A stretch of DNA of 16,021 nucleotides from JAOABV01 sp964473505 (GTDB taxonomy: Bacteria; Hydrothermota; Tepidihabitantia; Tepidihabitantales; CAIPLT01), in assembly GCA_964473505.1 (NCBI GenBank), contig CAYYPG010000048.1, positions 1 through 16,021 on the forward strand. Direction: 5' to 3'. Position 1 is the stretch's first letter, and each line of letters opens with the position of its first letter. This document shows positions 1-7,510 of the stretch, one piece after another. A program made the translations under genes and the position numbers. The notes under the pieces are model-generated. The model worked only from the letters and a program-made list of their open reading frames with translations, was not told the DNA's origin and did no database searches.

Positions 1-120
1 CCCTTGACACTTAACCAAATCTCAAACTATTTTTTTACCTCTGCTTAATCTTAATCACAATCAATTGATAATCAGTCAATTACCCATCAATCCTAAAAAA
101 ACCTTTCAATTCCCAACGCC

Positions 121-136
121 GTATAGTGAACTATAC
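121..136. promoter_or_regulatory. 16-bp perfect dyad (possible protein-binding site)
   Basis: GTATAGTGAACTATAC has two perfect 7-bp arms separated by 2 bases. The spacer is too short for a stable RNA hairpin and no U-tract follows, so a DNA-binding site is more likely than a terminator. Half of it (GAACTATAC) recurs at 306-314. No adjacent gene shows what it would control. Confidence 0.3.
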
Positions 137-151
137 CCTTATATAGATGGT

Positions 152-249
152 AAATTATTATTACTTATTGTCTATTAAACAGTTAAATAAAAAAATCAGT
201 TAAATAATTGTACTATTTTTATGGTATATAATACTCATCTATTTTCTCG
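152..249 (+). repeat. Left arm of a 98-bp perfect inverted repeat
   Basis: Positions 152-249 are the exact reverse complement of 15922-16019. Base 150 also pairs with 16021, with one mismatch at 151/16020, so the match continues towards the window edge. Inside the arm, ATAGATG at 143-149 faces CATCTAT at 236-242, so the unit may itself be a ~100-bp element with short inverted ends. I found no target duplication. Confidence 0.85.
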
Positions 250-379
250 TAGTGTCAAAAGTCCAAATTTCCAGCATTTAGTTAAAACAAAAGAGGCCAT
301 ATCGAGAACTATACTCCAATAAAGAGATATTAATTTTGTCTGTTAAAAGGTTAGAATAAAAAAATCGGGTTAAGATTTA

Positions 380-530
380 GAGTTTAAATTTAATATAATA
401 TAATTAATGGGTTTGATTATAATGATTTTAATTTATTTATGCTTTATTTCGTTTTCATTATTTAATCCCTTTATATAGAGTTTAATTTATTTATATAATG
501 GGTTTGATTATAATGATTTTAATTTTAATT
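380..530 (+). repeat. Degenerate tandem duplication, period about 91 bp
   Basis: The 30-bp sequence at 405-434, starting TAATGGGTTTGATTATAATG, recurs unchanged at 496-525. AGAGTTTAAW-type sequence precedes both copies (near 380 and 478). This is a two-unit array with diverged flanks. It resembles the other ~80-90-bp arrays in the window in style but not in sequence. Confidence 0.7.
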
Positions 531-688
531 TTTATTTTAATTTATCTTATTTTTAATTTTCTAATTTTAATCTGTGTTTGTTGCCAATATAATTCAATTT
601 TGAATTTAGTGCGGTATGCGATTGGTTTAATTGTGGCTATTTTGCTCAATAATTGAATAACTTTTTTTGAGATTTCAGTATGCAACTA

Positions 689-717
689 TTGACAAAGTTA
701 ATTCTCAGAGGTAAAAT
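689..717 (+). promoter_or_regulatory. Promoter of the M28 peptidase gene
   Basis: TTGACA (689-694), 17 bases, then TAAAAT (712-717) gives a near-consensus sigma-70-type promoter. A start near 724 would leave a leader of about 78 nt before the ATG at 802. A TATAAT at 723-728 is a competing -10 but lacks a -35 at the right distance. Confidence 0.6.
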
Positions 718-792
718 TTTAATATAATGCCAAATTTTAACTGGTCATTTTTGTAGAAAATATTTTTATTTATGCGCATATGTTTTGATAAT

Positions 793-797
793 GGAGG
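793..797 (+). promoter_or_regulatory. Ribosome binding site that decides the start at 802
   Basis: GGAGG lies 4 bases upstream of the ATG at 802. It supports that start over the in-frame ATG at 772, which has no such site and would put ten polar residues in front of the signal peptide. Confidence 0.75.
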
Positions 798-801
798 AAA
801 A

Positions 802-3450
802 ATGAAAAGATTTTGGTTTGTATTTTTATTCCCTTTTGTTATGCTTTATGCCCAGGAATATCTTATTAAAACCACGGGCATAAGTGTATTTGAATTACAT
901 AAAAAGGAACTTGTTGTGCTTACCGAGCTTTCTGATTGTGTATTGGTGATGACTTCTAATAACAAATTGTCTCAACTCGCCAATATCCAGTATACCGTGC
1001 TTGATGTTATTACACCTCAAAAAGAATATTATTTGGTTTATCCCTTGAACAAAAATGCAGAAGAGGTAATTAGAAAGTCATATCCGGTATTAACCGAAGG
1101 CAAAGATTATCTATTAATTTCAGTTTCTTTGGGTGCTGAACACGAATTGGCTAAATTACAAATTATGTTATCTAAGCTTCAATTAGAGCCGATGGTGATT
1201 TCTGAGACTGCACCAAATTTTCCTGAAGTTGTTTATAATCCGCTTATTGCCCAAATGGTATCACGAGTTAGTGCGGATTCGGTTTTAAGTTTTGTGCGCC
1301 GATTACAGAATTTTCGCACGCGTTATTCAACAACTGATTCTTGTCGGTATGCCGCCTATTGGCTTCGGTCTAAGTTTCTTAGTTATAATTGCGATAGTGT
1401 CTATTTACACAATTATAGCACCACTTATGCACCCAATGTGGTAGCGATAAAACGGGGCGTTGCTCAACCGGATAATGTCTATGTCGTGATTTGTGGCCAT
1501 TTTGATTCTACTTCTAATCAATCACCTAATAACTGCCCAGGCGCTGATGATAATGCTTCTGGTACCGCCGCGGTTTTAGAAGCAGCAAGAATTTTTAAGG
1601 ATTTTAATTTTGAATACTCAATTCGGTTTATTGCTTTTAGTGGTGAAGAACAAGGTCTATATGGTAGTGCTGCGTATGCCACTCAAGCCCGTAATCAAGG
1701 TGATTCAATAATTGGCGTTTTGAATTTTGATATGATTGGTTATGTTGATGCAACGCCGGAAGATTTAGATGTCATCGGCAAAGTCTCTAATCCGAATTGT
1801 AGCACTTTTGTCAACTTTTTTATTAATAGTGCTAATACTTATACTTCGCTTCCAACCTTACGCCGAATGGTAACAAGTGCACCTTATTCTGACCATCACT
1901 CATTTTGGCAAAAGGGCTATGTAGGTTTTTGTGGAATTGAAGACTATATGCCATCTAATCCCCATTATCATATGACAAGTGATACAATTGGTTCGGGGTT
2001 TAATTCTTTACCATTCTGCACAGAAGTAGTGAAAGCCTGCGTTGCGGCTACTGCTGGTTTAGCCAATCCAATTACACCCAATCGGCCTTATGTCGTCTTT
2101 CGTAATTATCGCATTGCCGATTCGTTAACCGGTAATAATAATCGGCGATGGGATATTGGTGAGACCGTAAATCTCTTAGTAATGTTAAGAAATATTGGTC
2201 AAGTGTCCGCTACTAATGTTTCTGCAACTATCTCCTGTAATGCACCTTATGTGACCATCTATCAGAATCATTCAAGCTATGGTAATATTATGGGTTTAGA
2301 CTCAGCATTTAACCAAACACCTTATGTTGTGGCATCAACACCAAATACACCAATTGGCTATAATGCGGAATTTTCACTAACGATTAGTAGTGCAGAAACA
2401 ACCTGGCAACAGACTTTTCGGATTCCGATCGGCCAATTTGTTTCTACTGACCCCATACCGGATGGACCAAGAACACCACCACTCTACTGGGCTTATGATA
2501 ATACCGATACACTTTATGCACCCAGACCAGTTTATAATTGGATTGAGATTAAAAACATGGGTACAAGACTAACTTTTAACCATAATGACCAAGTAAGAAT
2601 CGTTAACTTGCCTGCATCATTTGGCACATTGAAATATTATGGTCAAAATTATAATACAATTTCTGTAAGTGTTGATGGCTGGATTAAATGTGGTTCGGAT
2701 ACTACAGGCGATTATTCTAATAGTTCAATTCCTAATGTAGATGGTCCATCAGCAATGATTGCAGTAAACTGGGATGATTTGGTTCATTCTAATACCGGAG
2801 TTGGTGGTGTGTATTGGTATTATGATGCGGTTAGCAGATATTTAATCATTGAATGGGATAGTCTTTCTTATTTTAATGCGAGTTCAATTCGGGATAAGTT
2901 TCAAGTTTTAATTGGCGATTCCACCCATCGCACACCAACCGGCGACAATTTAATTATTGCTCAATATCAAACTGCCAATCGTTATACAAGTTCCACAATT
3001 GGAATTGAAGACCATACAGAAACTATCGGCATCCAATATCTGTTTGATGGTAATTATCATCCAGCTGCGGCATTAATCCAACCCCAAAGAGCCATCAAAT
3101 ATATCACCAAGGCTCCAGCCGGCATTATCGTGTCTGAAACACCGAATACAATATTTTCAGCCAATTACCCGCTCTCAGTGTATCCGAATCCTTTTCAAAA
3201 ACAATTGATAATTCGGCTTTCTGATAATTTTGATAAACACCAGACAATCAAAATTTATAACTCTGCGGGACGAGTGGTTAAAACTTTTTCTTTTACTCCA
3301 CAAGCAAAAACTAATTCCCAACAATCAAAAACTAATAACTATCTTCTTTGGGATGGTAAAGATGATAACGGTCAACGATTAGGCGCTGGTATCTATTTTA
3401 TTAAAGTATCAAATATCAGTCAACCCCAGAAAGTTATCTATTGGCACTAA
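802..3450 (+). CDS. Secreted M28-family metallopeptidase with C-terminal sorting-type domain
   Basis: 882 residues from the ATG with a good ribosome site. A signal peptide (1-17, hydrophobic core after MKR, likely cut after LYA) shows export. After a pro-region-like segment (to ~150), the M28 zinc peptidase core is complete: GHFDS with H233 and D235, ADDNASG at 248-254, the catalytic pair E282-E283 in FSGEEQG, D310 in NFDMIGY and H365/H366 in SDHHSFW. These are the known two-zinc ligands and general base of aminopeptidase-like M28 enzymes. Beyond ~435 come beta-sandwich regions without catalytic motifs. Residues ~790-882 form a FlgD-like/type-A sorting module (VYPNPF ... WDGKDDNG ... GAGIYFIKV). 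Function: extracellular or surface peptide hydrolysis, exopeptidase by family; the substrate is unknown. It appears monocistronic. No terminator is visible downstream. Confidence 0.9.
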   Translation: MKRFWFVFLFPFVMLYAQEYLIKTTGISVFELHKKELVVLTELSDCVLVMTSNNKLSQLANIQYTVLDVITPQKEYYLVYPLNKNAEEVIRKSYPVLTEGKDYLLISVSLGAEHELAKLQIMLSKLQLEPMVISETAPNFPEVVYNPLIAQMVSRVSADSVLSFVRRLQNFRTRYSTTDSCRYAAYWLRSKFLSYNCDSVYLHNYSTTYAPNVVAIKRGVAQPDNVYVVICGHFDSTSNQSPNNCPGADDNASGTAAVLEAARIFKDFNFEYSIRFIAFSGEEQGLYGSAAYATQARNQGDSIIGVLNFDMIGYVDATPEDLDVIGKVSNPNCSTFVNFFINSANTYTSLPTLRRMVTSAPYSDHHSFWQKGYVGFCGIEDYMPSNPHYHMTSDTIGSGFNSLPFCTEVVKACVAATAGLANPITPNRPYVVFRNYRIADSLTGNNNRRWDIGETVNLLVMLRNIGQVSATNVSATISCNAPYVTIYQNHSSYGNIMGLDSAFNQTPYVVASTPNTPIGYNAEFSLTISSAETTWQQTFRIPIGQFVSTDPIPDGPRTPPLYWAYDNTDTLYAPRPVYNWIEIKNMGTRLTFNHNDQVRIVNLPASFGTLKYYGQNYNTISVSVDGWIKCGSDTTGDYSNSSIPNVDGPSAMIAVNWDDLVHSNTGVGGVYWYYDAVSRYLIIEWDSLSYFNASSIRDKFQVLIGDSTHRTPTGDNLIIAQYQTANRYTSSTIGIEDHTETIGIQYLFDGNYHPAAALIQPQRAIKYITKAPAGIIVSETPNTIFSANYPLSVYPNPFQKQLIIRLSDNFDKHQTIKIYNSAGRVVKTFSFTPQAKTNSQQSKTNNYLLWDGKDDNGQRLGAGIYFIKVSNISQPQKVIYWH

Positions 3451-3694
3451 AAGACAATTAAAGATTTCAAGAAAAAAGTTTCTCGGACAAAAATAATTAT
3501 CCACTTCTTTTACTAACAAAGTTCGATTTACCTTTTGAATATAATCTTACCAATACAGAATATTATAGCCGTATTTCAATACTCCATGGACCAAATACTA
3601 TTTTTGACTTTAACTACTCTATAGAATTTTCACAATAGAACTCAAATTGGTCTTAGACTAAACATCGGTTGTGTCCTTATATATCACTGTACAG

Positions 3695-3805
3695 CAAGAA
3701 TTCTGACAAAGTCAATATTGGTTCAAAAGGCAAGAAATGCAGCAGCATAATTGTTGGTTTTTTCTTATGGCTTTCAATGTCTCCTGAGTATTTTTCAGAC
3801 TTTTC
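3695..3805 (+). mobile_element. MITE-like element, copy 1 (111 bp, TSD TACAG)
   Basis: The element is flanked by perfect direct repeats TACAG at 3690-3694 and 3806-3810. The left end reads CAAGAATTCTGACAAAG. The right end, reverse-complemented, reads GAAAAGTCTGAAAAAT, giving imperfect terminal inverted repeats centred on TCTGA. The interior matches copies 2-4, e.g. the shared GGCAAGAAATGCAG and ATAATTGTTGGTTTTTTC. It encodes no transposase, so it must be mobilised in trans. The right target duplicate ends 7 bp before the tRNA promoter -35. Confidence 0.85.
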
Positions 3806-3817
3806 TACAGTACATTA

Positions 3818-3845
3818 TTGACAAAGCGTAAATAATATCTATAAT
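3818..3845 (+). promoter_or_regulatory. Consensus promoter of the tRNA-Arg gene
   Basis: TTGACA (3818-3823), a 16-base spacer and TATAAT (3840-3845): both hexamers match the sigma-70-type consensus exactly. The expected start, near 3852, is about 12 nt upstream of the mature tRNA 5' end. Confidence 0.8.
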
Positions 3846-3863
3846 GAATTAATACTAAAATAC

Positions 3864-3938
3864 ACCCCTGTAGCTCAGTTGGATAGAGCGATGGTTTCCT
3901 AAACCATAGGTTCGTGAGTTCGAATCTCACCAGGGGTA
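3864..3938 (+). tRNA. tRNA-Arg, anticodon CCU
   Basis: A full cloverleaf can be drawn. Acceptor ACCCCTG pairs with CAGGGGT (7 bp). The D-arm is GCTC-loop-GAGC. The anticodon stem ATGGT/ACCAT encloses TTCCTAA, so the anticodon is CCT (CCU) at 3898-3900, reading AGG. The T-arm GTGAG/CTCAC encloses TTCGAAT. The discriminator is A, and 3'-CCA is not encoded. The variable loop appears to have 6 nt. It lies directly downstream of a consensus promoter. Confidence 0.95.
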
Positions 3939-4129
3939 GTAAATGGTCGTACAAAAATCTATAATTTTTATGTTGGTAAATGATGAAACAAAATCAAATT
4001 TTTAAGAAGTTTAATTTATTCCTTGCCAATTATCCTTGCAAGAAAAAAAGATTTTTGCGGCCCTTTAATAATAATAAAAGATGTTGATTATTATATTAAA
4101 CTTATTAGCATAAATTATAAGGAACGACA

Positions 4130-4798
4130 ATGTTAAAAGAAGCCAAAAAAGAAGATATCTTTCAAAGAATTATAACCAAAATCCTATATTGGTATTTTCA
4201 TCAACGTCAAAAGTTTTTTATCGCAATTGGCGCCGGGATTGCAGTTATTGCGATTGTCGTCATATATTTCGCAACGACCGGCAAAGAAAATCCTGAAGTG
4301 CAATTACGTTTTACTGAAGGTTTAGGTTTATACTCAATGGAAAATTTTGATGGTGCAGAAGAACGATTTACTGAGTTTATTCGTCGATTTTCTGGTCATT
4401 ACTTATCAGCAAAAGCCCATTTTTATTTAGGCAATATTTACTTTTCACGACAAGAATTTGACCGAGCACATAGAGAATTCTCTCGCGCTTATGGTAAATT
4501 AAAAAAGGATCCTATCTTAGGACCGGCTACACTGCTTGCCATCGGTAATTGTTATGAAGAAAAACAAAATCTAAAAAAAGCAGCAGAAACTTACGAACAA
4601 GTTTTTAAAAAATACAGAAAATCCCAACTTGCTGGGCCTGCCTTGATTTCTGCTGGCCGTTGCTATAAGAACTTAAATGATTTAACTCGAGCGGAAAAAG
4701 TCTACGAGAAAATTATCAAACACATTTCACCCGGTGAAGTCGTAGAAACTGCTAAAGCCGAACTTGCCTACCTAAAAACTTTACGGAATAAATTCTAA
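4130..4798 (+). CDS. Membrane-anchored TPR protein (YfgM/CpoB-like topology)
   Basis: 222 residues; AAGGA lies 6 bases upstream of the ATG. Residues 1-28 are charged and likely cytoplasmic. Residues 29-48 form one strongly hydrophobic segment (FFIAIGAGIAVIAIVVIYF). From ~57 to the end, about four TPR-type helical hairpins follow, with spaced G-x-Y/A and A-x-x-x-Y/F patterns such as AKAHFYLGNIYFSRQEFDRA and ALISAGRCYKNLNDLTRAEK. The N-in, single-TM, exported-TPR plan matches YfgM-type translocon/chaperone partners and CpoB/BamD-like envelope scaffolds. I cannot choose between them and assign no gene symbol. TPR domains bind protein partners; no catalytic motif is seen. Confidence 0.75.
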   Translation: MLKEAKKEDIFQRIITKILYWYFHQRQKFFIAIGAGIAVIAIVVIYFATTGKENPEVQLRFTEGLGLYSMENFDGAEERFTEFIRRFSGHYLSAKAHFYLGNIYFSRQEFDRAHREFSRAYGKLKKDPILGPATLLAIGNCYEEKQNLKKAAETYEQVFKKYRKSQLAGPALISAGRCYKNLNDLTRAEKVYEKIIKHISPGEVVETAKAELAYLKTLRNKF

Positions 4799-4807
4799 AT
4801 CCGTAAA
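4780..4807 (+). terminator. Inverted repeat across the TPR gene stop codon
   Basis: TTTACGGA (4780-4787) and TCCGTAAA (4800-4807) form a perfect 8-bp stem with a 12-nt loop enclosing the TAA stop. No U-tract follows, so it is at best a weak terminator or an mRNA 3'-end stabilising hairpin. Confidence 0.3.
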
Positions 4808-4865
4808 CCAACTAAATCTTTATATAAACAAAAGATAACGAAAAAATCATTCTAAGTAGAACATT

Positions 4866-5462
4866 AATGATAACAATTTTAATTTATATTGGGTTAATCT
4901 CTTATCTAATCAATAGGGGAGACGTAATTTTGAGAACAGTAAGATACAGAATAGTTTACACTACTCAATACTGATAAAATGGTTATCTCTAATATTTAAT
5001 CAATGGCAAGATGTAATTTTAAGAAAAGTAAGATAGAGAATAAGTTTATACAACTCAATATTGATGAAGTGATTATTTCTATTATTTAATCAATGATATG
5101 ATACAATTTTAAGAAAAGCAAGATGCAGAATAGTCTATACAACTCAATATTGATGAAGTGATTATTTCTATTATTTAATCAATGATATGATACAATTTTA
5201 AGAAAAGCAAGATGCAGAATAGTCTATACAACTCAATATTGATGAAGTGATTATTTCTATTATTTAATCAATGATAGTGAATGTAATTTTAAGAAACGAA
5301 AGATGCAAAATAGGTTACACAACACAATCTTGATCAAATGACTATCTCAAATAGTTTATCACTGACGAGATGTAATTTTAAAAAATGGAAAGTACAGATT
5401 CAATACGGATAAATTTGATCTTATTTATTACCTAAACAATAGGGAAGATGTAGTTTTAAAAA
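4866..5462 (+). repeat. Tandem array of ~89-bp units upstream of dprA
   Basis: The sequence (G/A)(T/C)A(A/G)TTTTAAGAAA-like recurs at 4924, 5013, 5103, 5192, 5283, 5372 and 5450, giving spacings of 89, 90, 89, 91, 89 and 78. A truncated unit precedes (4866-4923). The two units starting at 5103 and 5192 are identical over about 84 bp, implying recent expansion, while the outer units are diverged. The last unit runs into the dprA start: the motif GATGTARTTTTAAAAAATGG occurs both inside the array (5370-5389) and at the real start (5448-5467). No ORF of useful length lies in the array. Confidence 0.9.
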
Positions 5463-6311
5463 ATGGGTGTATCGGACTTAAAATATTGGTTACTTTTGCA
5501 AAGTATTGATGGTATTGGCTCGGCAATTTTGCGTAATCTTATTGAGAAATTTGGTGATGCCCAATCGGTTTTTTCCCGCGACATTCAATCACTTTTAACT
5601 ATTCCTCGGATAAATGAAAAGTTAGTTAACAATATCTTTGCTGCAGAAAAAAATTTAGACCGTATGTCCTTTATTTTAGATGAGTTAAAACACAATCAGA
5701 TAAGTATTATTACCTATAAAGATACAGGTTATCCTGATGCGTTAAGAAATATATCCAATCCCCCAGCAATGCTCTATATCAAAAGAAAAATATTTTCGGG
5801 AAAATCTTATGCAATTATTGGCACGCGCGAAGCATCCGCATTAGGCAAAAAATTTGCTCAAGAATTTGCCTCATCTTTAGCCCAGGCTGGTTATATTATT
5901 GTTAGTGGTTATGCAAAAGACATTGACACTTATGCTCATTTAGGTGCTCTAACTGTTGGTGGCAAAACAATTGCGGTTTTACCTGTGGGCATCTTAAAAT
6001 TTACTCTCCATTCTGAACTTAGTGAGTTTACCGAGAACTTTTTTCAGCAAGCAACCATTATCTCTGAATTTTTTCCCTATAGCGAGTGGTCTGTGGGAAA
6101 TGCTTTAAGTCGAAATCGTATTACGAGCGCACTGGCAGATAAAATCTTAGTAATTGAAGCCGGCGATAGCGGAGGCACAATTAACACAGTAGAATACGCT
6201 ACCCAACAAGGTAAACCAATATATCTTTTTCAAGGTATTCGTTCTTTAGCAGATGAACCAATTAAAAAATTAGGCGCAATTCCGATAAAGTCAATTGAAG
6301 AACTACTCTGA
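5463..6311 (+). CDS. dprA: DNA-processing protein DprA (Smf), short form
   Basis: 282 residues. Residues ~10-60 form a helix-hairpin-helix/SAM-like region (LLQSIDGIGSAILRNLIEKF). The DprA Rossmann domain follows (~110-270): YAIIGTREASALGKKFAQEF, SGYAKDIDTYAHLGAL, GGKTIAVLPVGI, SRNRITSALADKILVIEAG and SGGTINTVEYA. In known DprA this domain binds ssDNA and loads RecA during natural transformation; it acts in the cytoplasm. The family C-terminal winged-helix (DML1-like) domain is absent, and the usual Gly of SG-x-A-x-GID is Asp here. No Shine-Dalgarno is seen before the ATG, which sits at the edge of a tandem array. The final codons GAA CTA CTC TGA lie in a miniature element inserted at 6301. 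The pre-insertion frame would have read E-L-L-D-K-stop. Confidence 0.85.
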   Translation: MGVSDLKYWLLLQSIDGIGSAILRNLIEKFGDAQSVFSRDIQSLLTIPRINEKLVNNIFAAEKNLDRMSFILDELKHNQISIITYKDTGYPDALRNISNPPAMLYIKRKIFSGKSYAIIGTREASALGKKFAQEFASSLAQAGYIIVSGYAKDIDTYAHLGALTVGGKTIAVLPVGILKFTLHSELSEFTENFFQQATIISEFFPYSEWSVGNALSRNRITSALADKILVIEAGDSGGTINTVEYATQQGKPIYLFQGIRSLADEPIKKLGAIPIKSIEELL

Positions 6312-6410
6312 TAAAGGCAATATTGGTTTAAAAGGCAGGAAATGCAGAAGTATAATTATTGGTTTTTTCTTGTGGGGTTCGGTGTCTCATGAGCATTTTT
6401 CAGAGATTTC
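6301..6410 (+). mobile_element. MITE-like element, copy 2 (110 bp, TSD TGAAG) in the dprA 3' end
   Basis: Direct repeats TGAAG flank it at 6296-6300 and 6411-6415. The left end is AACTACTCTGATAAAG; the right end, reverse-complemented, is GAAATCTCTGAAAAAT. The interior aligns with copy 1 throughout. The TGA inside the left terminal repeat (6309-6311) is the present stop codon of dprA. The right duplicate ends 6 bp before the -35 of the trxA promoter. Confidence 0.85.
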
Positions 6411-6421
6411 TGAAGAATTAC

Positions 6422-6449
6422 TTGACAAATAGGACTTTTTGAGTATAAA
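6422..6449 (+). promoter_or_regulatory. trxA promoter giving a likely leaderless mRNA
   Basis: TTGACA (6422-6427), 16 bases, TATAAA (6444-6449). Only 6 bases separate the -10 from the trxA ATG at 6456, so the expected start falls on or next to the ATG. No Shine-Dalgarno is present. Confidence 0.7.
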
Positions 6450-6455
6450 TTATAT

Positions 6456-6779
6456 ATGGCAATTGAACTTAACGAAAAAAACTTTCAATCAGAAATTATA
6501 GATTCACCAATTCCAGCATTAGTTGATTTTTGGGCATCCTGGTGTATGCCCTGCCGAATGGTCGCACCGATTATTGACGAAATATCTCAAGAATATCAAG
6601 GCAAATTAAAAGTCGGTAAAGTCAATGTGGATAACGAACCTAAATTAGCCGAAAAATATTCAATCATGAGTATTCCATCTCTTTTACTATTCAAAGATGG
6701 TGAAGTTGTTGATACTATCATCGGAGCAGTACCTAAAAGTTATCTGATAGAACATATACAGAAAATATTAAAAGAATAA
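6456..6779 (+). CDS. trxA: Thioredoxin with a CMPC active site
   Basis: 107 residues, the usual length of a single-domain thioredoxin. The fold is complete: VDFWASWC at 23-30, active-site cysteines C30 and C33, KVNVDNEP, and the cis-proline loop SIPSLLLF followed by GEVVDTIIGAV. The role is cytoplasmic dithiol-disulfide exchange with thioredoxin reductase as electron source. The active site is C-M-P-C instead of the usual C-G-P-C, which by family knowledge can shift redox potential or partner choice. It has its own promoter immediately upstream and is probably translated from a leaderless transcript. It is the first of three thiol-redox genes in a row. Confidence 0.93.
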   Translation: MAIELNEKNFQSEIIDSPIPALVDFWASWCMPCRMVAPIIDEISQEYQGKLKVGKVNVDNEPKLAEKYSIMSIPSLLLFKDGEVVDTIIGAVPKSYLIEHIQKILKE

Positions 6780-6998
6780 ACTAATTTACATAAAGTTGAT
6801 AATCTGAAATAAAAATAATTCTGATTGAAGGTATATTTTCACACAAGTGTTCAACGTATTTATAAATTATAATAATCTTATATTGTTTTAAAAAATGATA
6901 ACTTTATTGCATGTACGATTTGCCAAAAGGGTCTTACACATTTAGTTACCAAATATTGATTTGTTTTTATCTTCGAAACATTATATAAAGGAGTAAAA
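6780..6998 (+). other. AT-rich spacer between trxA and the tlpA-like gene
   Basis: No gene and no convincing terminator. TTGATT (6956-6961) followed by TTATATAAAG (6981-6990) may be a weak promoter for the next gene, but the spacing (about 19) is not ideal. Confidence 0.3.
6988..6993 (+). promoter_or_regulatory. Ribosome binding site of the TlpA-like gene
   Basis: AAGGAG stands 5 bases before the ATG at 6999, one of the few clear Shine-Dalgarno sites in the window. It fixes the start of the signal-bearing protein. Confidence 0.7.
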
Positions 6999-7493
6999 AT
7001 GAAGCACATTTTAATTTCAATTTTATTTCTCAGTTTGTTTATCCACTGCGGTGGAAATCGCTCCAAATCTGCTGCTTTTACTGCAAAAACAACGGATTTT
7101 ACTTTAGAGCAATTAGGTAATGGTAAAATTACCCTTTCTGAACAAAAAGGTAAAGTGGTCTTAGTCGATTTCTGGGCAACTTGGTGTCCGCCGTGTCGTG
7201 CCGCAATTCCCCATCTCATCAAACTTCATAATACTTATTCTGAGCAAGGGTTAGTTATTTTAGGTATCTCCTTAGACCAAAACCAATCCGCTTTGGAAAA
7301 ATTCGTTCAAGAAACTAACATACCATATCCAATACTTATTGGCAATAATGAAGTTGCCAAAGCATACGATGTTCAGGGTATTCCAACTTTAGTTCTATTT
7401 GATAAAAAGGGCAAACAAGTCTTGCGAGAAGTTGGATTTAACGAAGCAAACATTCCTAATTTAGAAGCCAAAATTATTGAACTCTTAAAATAA
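6999..7493 (+). CDS. TlpA/ResA-like thiol-disulfide oxidoreductase, exported
   Basis: 164 residues. A short N-terminal hydrophobic segment (4-16) ends at C17-G-G, so it is either a lipoprotein (the lipobox FIHC is atypical, with His at -1) or an N-terminally anchored protein. A TlpA-type thioredoxin domain follows: VDFWATWCPPC with C63 and C66, the extra central insert ILGISLDQNQSALEKFVQE, and the cis-proline loop GIPTLVLFDKKG. Family members reduce disulfides outside the cytoplasm, classically for c-type cytochrome haem attachment or envelope protein repair; the target here is unknown. It is followed after 17 bp by the OsmC-like gene, suggesting one transcript. Confidence 0.85.
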   Translation: MKHILISILFLSLFIHCGGNRSKSAAFTAKTTDFTLEQLGNGKITLSEQKGKVVLVDFWATWCPPCRAAIPHLIKLHNTYSEQGLVILGISLDQNQSALEKFVQETNIPYPILIGNNEVAKAYDVQGIPTLVLFDKKGKQVLREVGFNEANIPNLEAKIIELLK

Positions 7494-7510
7494 TTTTTAA
7501 AGTGCCCAAT

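Larger units (their letters stand above)
1..801. other. AT-rich intergenic region with degenerate repeats
   Basis: I find no convincing coding region here. The stretch is very AT-rich. It holds a 16-bp dyad (121-136), one arm of a long inverted repeat (152-249), a diverged second copy of part of that region (roughly 306-375, sharing GAACTATAC and the run around AATAAAAAAATC), a duplicated 30-bp sequence (405-434 and 496-525) and the promoter of the downstream peptidase gene. Confidence 0.6.
3451..3863. other. Intergenic stretch carrying a miniature element and the tRNA promoter
   Basis: No ORF of note. 3451-3689 shows nothing I recognise. 3690-3810 is a miniature element with its target duplications, and 3818-3845 is the tRNA promoter. 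Confidence 0.6.

Noticed and set aside
772..801. Upstream ATG for the M28 peptidase
   Set aside because: The ATG at 802 has GGAGG at the right distance and begins a classical signal peptide.
3695..3805. Relationship of the miniature element ends to Tn3-family ends
   Set aside because: Both give 5-bp target duplications and contain TCTGA, but the ends lack the GGGG start and 38-bp length of Tn3-type repeats, so the match is too weak to assign a transposase family.
4866..5462. CRISPR-like array
   Set aside because: The whole ~89-bp unit is repeated with no unique spacers, and no cas genes are nearby; it is an ordinary tandem repeat.
7502..7510. GTG start for the OsmC-like protein
   Set aside because: No ribosome site, and the ATG three codons later fits the family N-terminus better. 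The difference is only three residues.
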